Below, in pieces: positions 61,341 to 64,000 of a stretch of 64,000 nt of DNA. How positions within the stretch are numbered: the stretch's first letter is position 1; the number at the start of each line of letters is the position of its first letter. The stretch comes from Cristatella mucedo. Its lineage: Eukaryota; Bryozoa; Phylactolaemata; Cristatellidae. The translations under genes were made by a program, and so were the position numbers. The notes beneath the pieces were generated by a model. The model was given only the letters and a program-made list of their open reading frames with translations, was not told where the DNA came from and did not search any database. Location of the stretch: the NCBI GenBank assembly GCA_009760855.2, contig WPIO01000292.1, forward strand, positions 55,701-119,700, given 5' to 3'.

Positions 61341-64000
61341 GATCTGCTGCGAATACGTGCGAAATAAGTTATTTGAGTGCGAAATGCTTGAAACAGGTGC
61401 AGCACTCTACTGCCAGCTACAGCACGCTCGGAAGAGCAGATTTGAAGTTTCTGGATATTCCATGATCTGCTGCGAACTCGTGCGAAATTAGTTATTCAAG
61501 TGCGAAACGCTTGAAACAAGGTGCAGCACTCTGCTGCCAGCCAGCAAACGCTTCGACATGCAGATTTGAAGTTTCTAGATATTCCGCTATATGCTGCAAA
61601 CCTGTGCGAAATGAGTTAATCAACTGCGAAATGCTTGCAACAAGGTGCAGCACTCTTCTTTCAGCCAGCAAACGCTTTGACATGCAGATTTGAAGTTTCT
61701 AGATGTTCAGCGATCCGCTGCGAACAGGTGCAAAATGAGTTATTTAACTGTGAAATGCTTGCAACAAGGTGCAGCACTCTTCTTTGAGCAAGCAAACGCT
61801 TTGACATGCAGATTTGAAGTTTCTAGATGTTCAGCGATCCGCTGCGAACAGGTGCGAAATGAGTTATTTAAGTGCGAAATGCTTGAAAACAAGGTGCAGC
61901 ACTCTACAGCCAGCTACCGCTCGCTGCTATGAGCAGATTTGAAGTTTCTGGATATTCCGCGATTAGCTGCGAACTGGTGCAAAATGAGTTATTCAAGTGC
62001 GAAATGTTTAAAGCAAGGTGCAGCACTCACCTGCCAGCCAGCACGCGTTCGACAAGCAGATTTGAAGTTTCTAGATATTCCGCTATATGCTGCAAACTCG
62101 TGCGAAGTGAGTTATTGAATTGCGAAATGCTTAAAACAAGGTGCAGCACTCTGCTGCCCGCCAGCACACACTCCAACGAGAAGATTGGAAGTTTCTAGAT
62201 ATTCCGCGATCTGCTGCAAACTCGTGCGAAATGAGTTTTTTTCACTTGCGAAACGCTCAAAACAAGTTGCAGCACTCTGCTGCCCGCCAGCAGACACTCC
62301 AACGAGGAGATTTGAAGTTTCTAGATATTCCGCGATCTGCTGGTAACACGTGCGAAATGAGTTTTTTGAGTGCGAAATGCTTGAAACAAGGTGCAGCACT
62401 CTGCTGCCAGCCAGCAAACGCTTCGACATGCAGATTTGACGTTTATAGATATTTCGTGATCTGCTGCGAACTCGTGCGGAATTTGTTGTTTGAGTGCCGA
62501 ATCTCGAAACAAGGAGCAGCACTCTAGTGCCAGCTACGGCATGCTCCCAAATGCAGATTTGAAGTTTCTGAATATTTCGTGATCTGCTTAAAACTCGTGA
62601 AAAATGAGTTATTCAAGTGCGAAATGCTTAAAGCAAAGTGCAGCACTCTGCTGCTGCAGCCACCGCACGCTCCGACGAGCAGATTTAAAGTTCATAGATC
62701 TTCCGCGATCTGCTGCGAACTCGTGAAAAGTATGTTATTCGAGTGCGAAATGCTGAAAACAAGGTGCAGCACTCTGCTGCCAGCCAGCATGTGCTCCGAC
62801 AAGCAGATTTAAAGTTCCTAGATATTCCTCGATCTGCTGCGAACCCGTGCAAAATGAGTTATTTGAGTGCGTAATGCTTGAAACAAGGTGCAGCACTTTT
62901 ACTACTGGCAACCGCACTCTCCGAATAGCAGATTTTAAGTTTCTGGATATTCCGCGATTTGCTGCAAACTGGTGCAAAGTGATTTATTCAAGTGCGAAAT
63001 GCTCCAAAAAAGGTGCAGCGCTCTGCTGCCAGCCCGCCCACGCTCCAACGAGCAGATTTAAAGTTTCTAGATATTCCGCGATCTGCTGCGAACACGTGCA
63101 AAATGAGTTATTAAACTGCGAAATGCTTAAAACAAGGTGCAGCAATCTGCTGCCAGCTTGTACACGCTCGGAGGAGCTGATTTGAAGTTTCTAGATATTC
63201 CGCGATCTGCTGGGAATACGTGCGAAATGAGTTATTTGAGTGCGAAATGCTCGAAACAAGGTGCAGCACTATGCTGCCAGCCAGTTCACGCTCGGAGGAG
63301 CTGATTTGAATTTTCTAGATATTCCGCGATCTGCTGCGAACACTGTGCAAAATGAGTTATTAAACTGCGAAATGCTTGAAACAAGGTGCAGCAATCTGCT
63401 TCCAGCTTGTACACGCTCGGAGGAGCTGATTTGAAGTTTCTAGATATTCCGCGATCTGCTGGGAATACGTGCGAAATGAGTTATTTGAGTGCGAAATGCT
63501 TGAAACAAGGTGCAGCACTCCACTGCCAGCTACCGCACGCTCCGAAGAGCAGATTTAAAGTTTCTGGATATTTTGCGATCTGCTGCGAACTCGTGCGAAA
63601 TTAGTTATTCGAGTGCGAAATGCTTGAAACAAGGTGCAGCACTCTGCTGGGAGCAAGCACACGCTTCGACATGCAGATTTGCAGTGTCAACATATTCCGC
63701 GATCTGCTGCTAAACTCGTGAGGAATTTGTTATTCGAGTGCCAATTCTCGAAACAAGCTGCAGCACTCTGGTGCCAGCTGCCGCACGCTCCGAAAAGCAG
63801 ATTTGAAGTTTATAGATCTTCCACGATCTGCTGCGACATCGTGCGAAGTCTGTTACTCGAGTTCGAAATGCTTGAAACAAGGTGCAGCACTCTGCTGCCA
63901 GCCAGCGTACGCTTTGACATGCTGATTTGAAGTTGCTAGACATTCTGCGATCTGCTGCGAACTCGTGCGAAATGAGTTATTCAAGTGCGAAATGCTTAAA
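61340..64000. repeat. Third relative of the 5.08-kb block, cut by the window edge
   Basis: Monomer order matches 47.87-50.4 and 52.95-55.5 kb. It has both GATGTTCAGCGATCCGC monomers, as at 48.19-48.43 kb, but from about 62.3 kb on it runs at a constant offset of about 8550 bp to 53.8-55.4 kb. It also shares that copy's private TGCAGTGTCAACATATTCC change at about 63678. It continues beyond 64000. Small private changes include an extra CTGCTG triplet change near 62650 and GGGAGCAAGCACACGC near 63650. Confidence 0.75.

Larger units (their letters stand above)
1..64000. repeat. 124-bp tandem satellite array, about 516 monomers
   Basis: The whole window is a head-to-tail array of one monomer family in a single orientation. 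In the clean part, equivalent bases recur every 124 bp, and duplicated blocks are offset by near-multiples of 124 (1860, 1984, 4458, 5078, 7556, 10406). Nearly every monomer carries the blocks TTTGAAGTTTCTAGATATTC (or a close variant), GATCTGCTGCGAAC, GAGTTATTCAAGTGCGAAAT and CAAGGTGCAGCACTCTGCTG, then a variable tag of about 25 bp such as CACACGCTCCGACGAGC, AAACGCTTCGACATGC, CCGCACTCTCCGAATAGC or GTACACGCTCGGAGGAGC. I saw no gene, transposon remnant, microsatellite island or orientation switch. Satellite arrays of this kind are known from eukaryotic centromeric, pericentromeric and subtelomeric heterochromatin. Which of these applies cannot be read from the sequence, and I do not recognise the family. 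Confidence 0.98.
15200..64000. repeat. Homogeneous, segmentally duplicated part of the array
   Basis: From about 15.2 kb onward monomers hold a strict length of about 124 bp, and long blocks are near-identical to other blocks in the window. Differences between paired blocks are scattered substitutions, rare single-base indels and whole-monomer gains or losses. This pattern indicates recent array turnover. Named sub-blocks are listed separately. No interruption by other sequence is seen. Confidence 0.92.

Noticed and set aside
15200-64000. CRISPR-like appearance: conserved repeat with variable tags of about 25 bp at fixed spacing
   Set aside because: The tags come from a small set that recurs in fixed order across the array, the conserved part is about 100 bp and itself variable, there is no leader or cas gene, and multi-kilobase blocks are duplicated. 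It is a eukaryotic-type satellite.
1-64000. CENP-B box search (TTCG followed at fixed spacing by A and CGGG)
   Set aside because: TTCG occurs in tags such as CGTTCGACAAGC and GCTTCGACATGC, but the required A and the CGGG half do not follow in either strand of the common monomers I checked.
1-64000. Promoters, terminators, riboswitches, tRNA or rRNA genes, origins and transposon ends
   Set aside because: No such element stands out from the satellite background. Any short motif match recurs every 124 bp and has no special context.
1-64000. Inverted segments within the array
   Set aside because: The core blocks are read in the same direction at every point examined. No reverse-complement run of monomers was found.

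Overview
The window is satellite DNA from end to end. It is one uninterrupted head-to-tail array of a 124-bp monomer, about 516 copies, all in the same orientation. I find no protein-coding gene, RNA gene, transposable element, CRISPR array, inversion or non-satellite island in either strand. Tens of kilobases of tandem satellite with higher-order structure point to a eukaryotic (peri)centromeric, subtelomeric or other heterochromatic block. I do not recognise the monomer family and cannot name the organism. A consensus-like monomer (45214-45337) is about 50% GC, and CpG is not depleted (9 CpG in the consensus by hand count against about 7.8 expected). This weakly argues against a heavily CpG-methylated vertebrate or plant locus.

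Each monomer opens with a conserved TTTGAAGTTTCTAGATATTC-like block, followed by a GATCTGCTGCGAAC block, two copies of GTGCGAAATG 20 bp apart, and a CAAGGTGCAGCACTCTGCTG block that contains a perfect 6-bp-stem dyad. It ends in a variable tag of about 25 bp that usually carries a second small dyad (GCTC-N4-GAGC). The tags and a few diagnostic substitutions define monomer subtypes. The order of these subtypes shows a higher-order repeat (HOR) structure built from nested segmental tandem duplications.

Layout: 1 to about 15.2 kb has the same satellite in the same HOR order, but riddled with single-base and short indels, including an 11-C tract at 14255-14265. From about 15.2 to 64 kb the copies are clean and recently duplicated. 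The main duplications are a unit of about 7.6 kb (about 12.86-20.58 and 20.58-28.13 kb), a unit of about 4.46 kb (26.43-30.89 and 30.89-35.10 kb), a 10.4-kb-offset match (30.3-34.8 with 40.7-45.2 kb), a 5.08-kb-offset match (46.3-50.3 with 51.4-55.3 kb), a 1.98-kb tandem duplication (53.66-55.64 and 55.64-57.50 kb), and a further related copy at 61.3-64.0 kb. Paired copies usually differ by a few substitutions plus gain or loss of whole 124-bp monomers, the pattern expected from unequal exchange or replication slippage in register.

The indel-rich left end changes to clean sequence inside one duplicated unit. Divergence with age does not easily explain that, so unpolished long-read consensus at a contig end is the leading explanation. 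There is no gene network to describe. The open frames come from a stop-poor repeat whose length (124 = 3 x 41 + 1) shifts the reading frame at every monomer.
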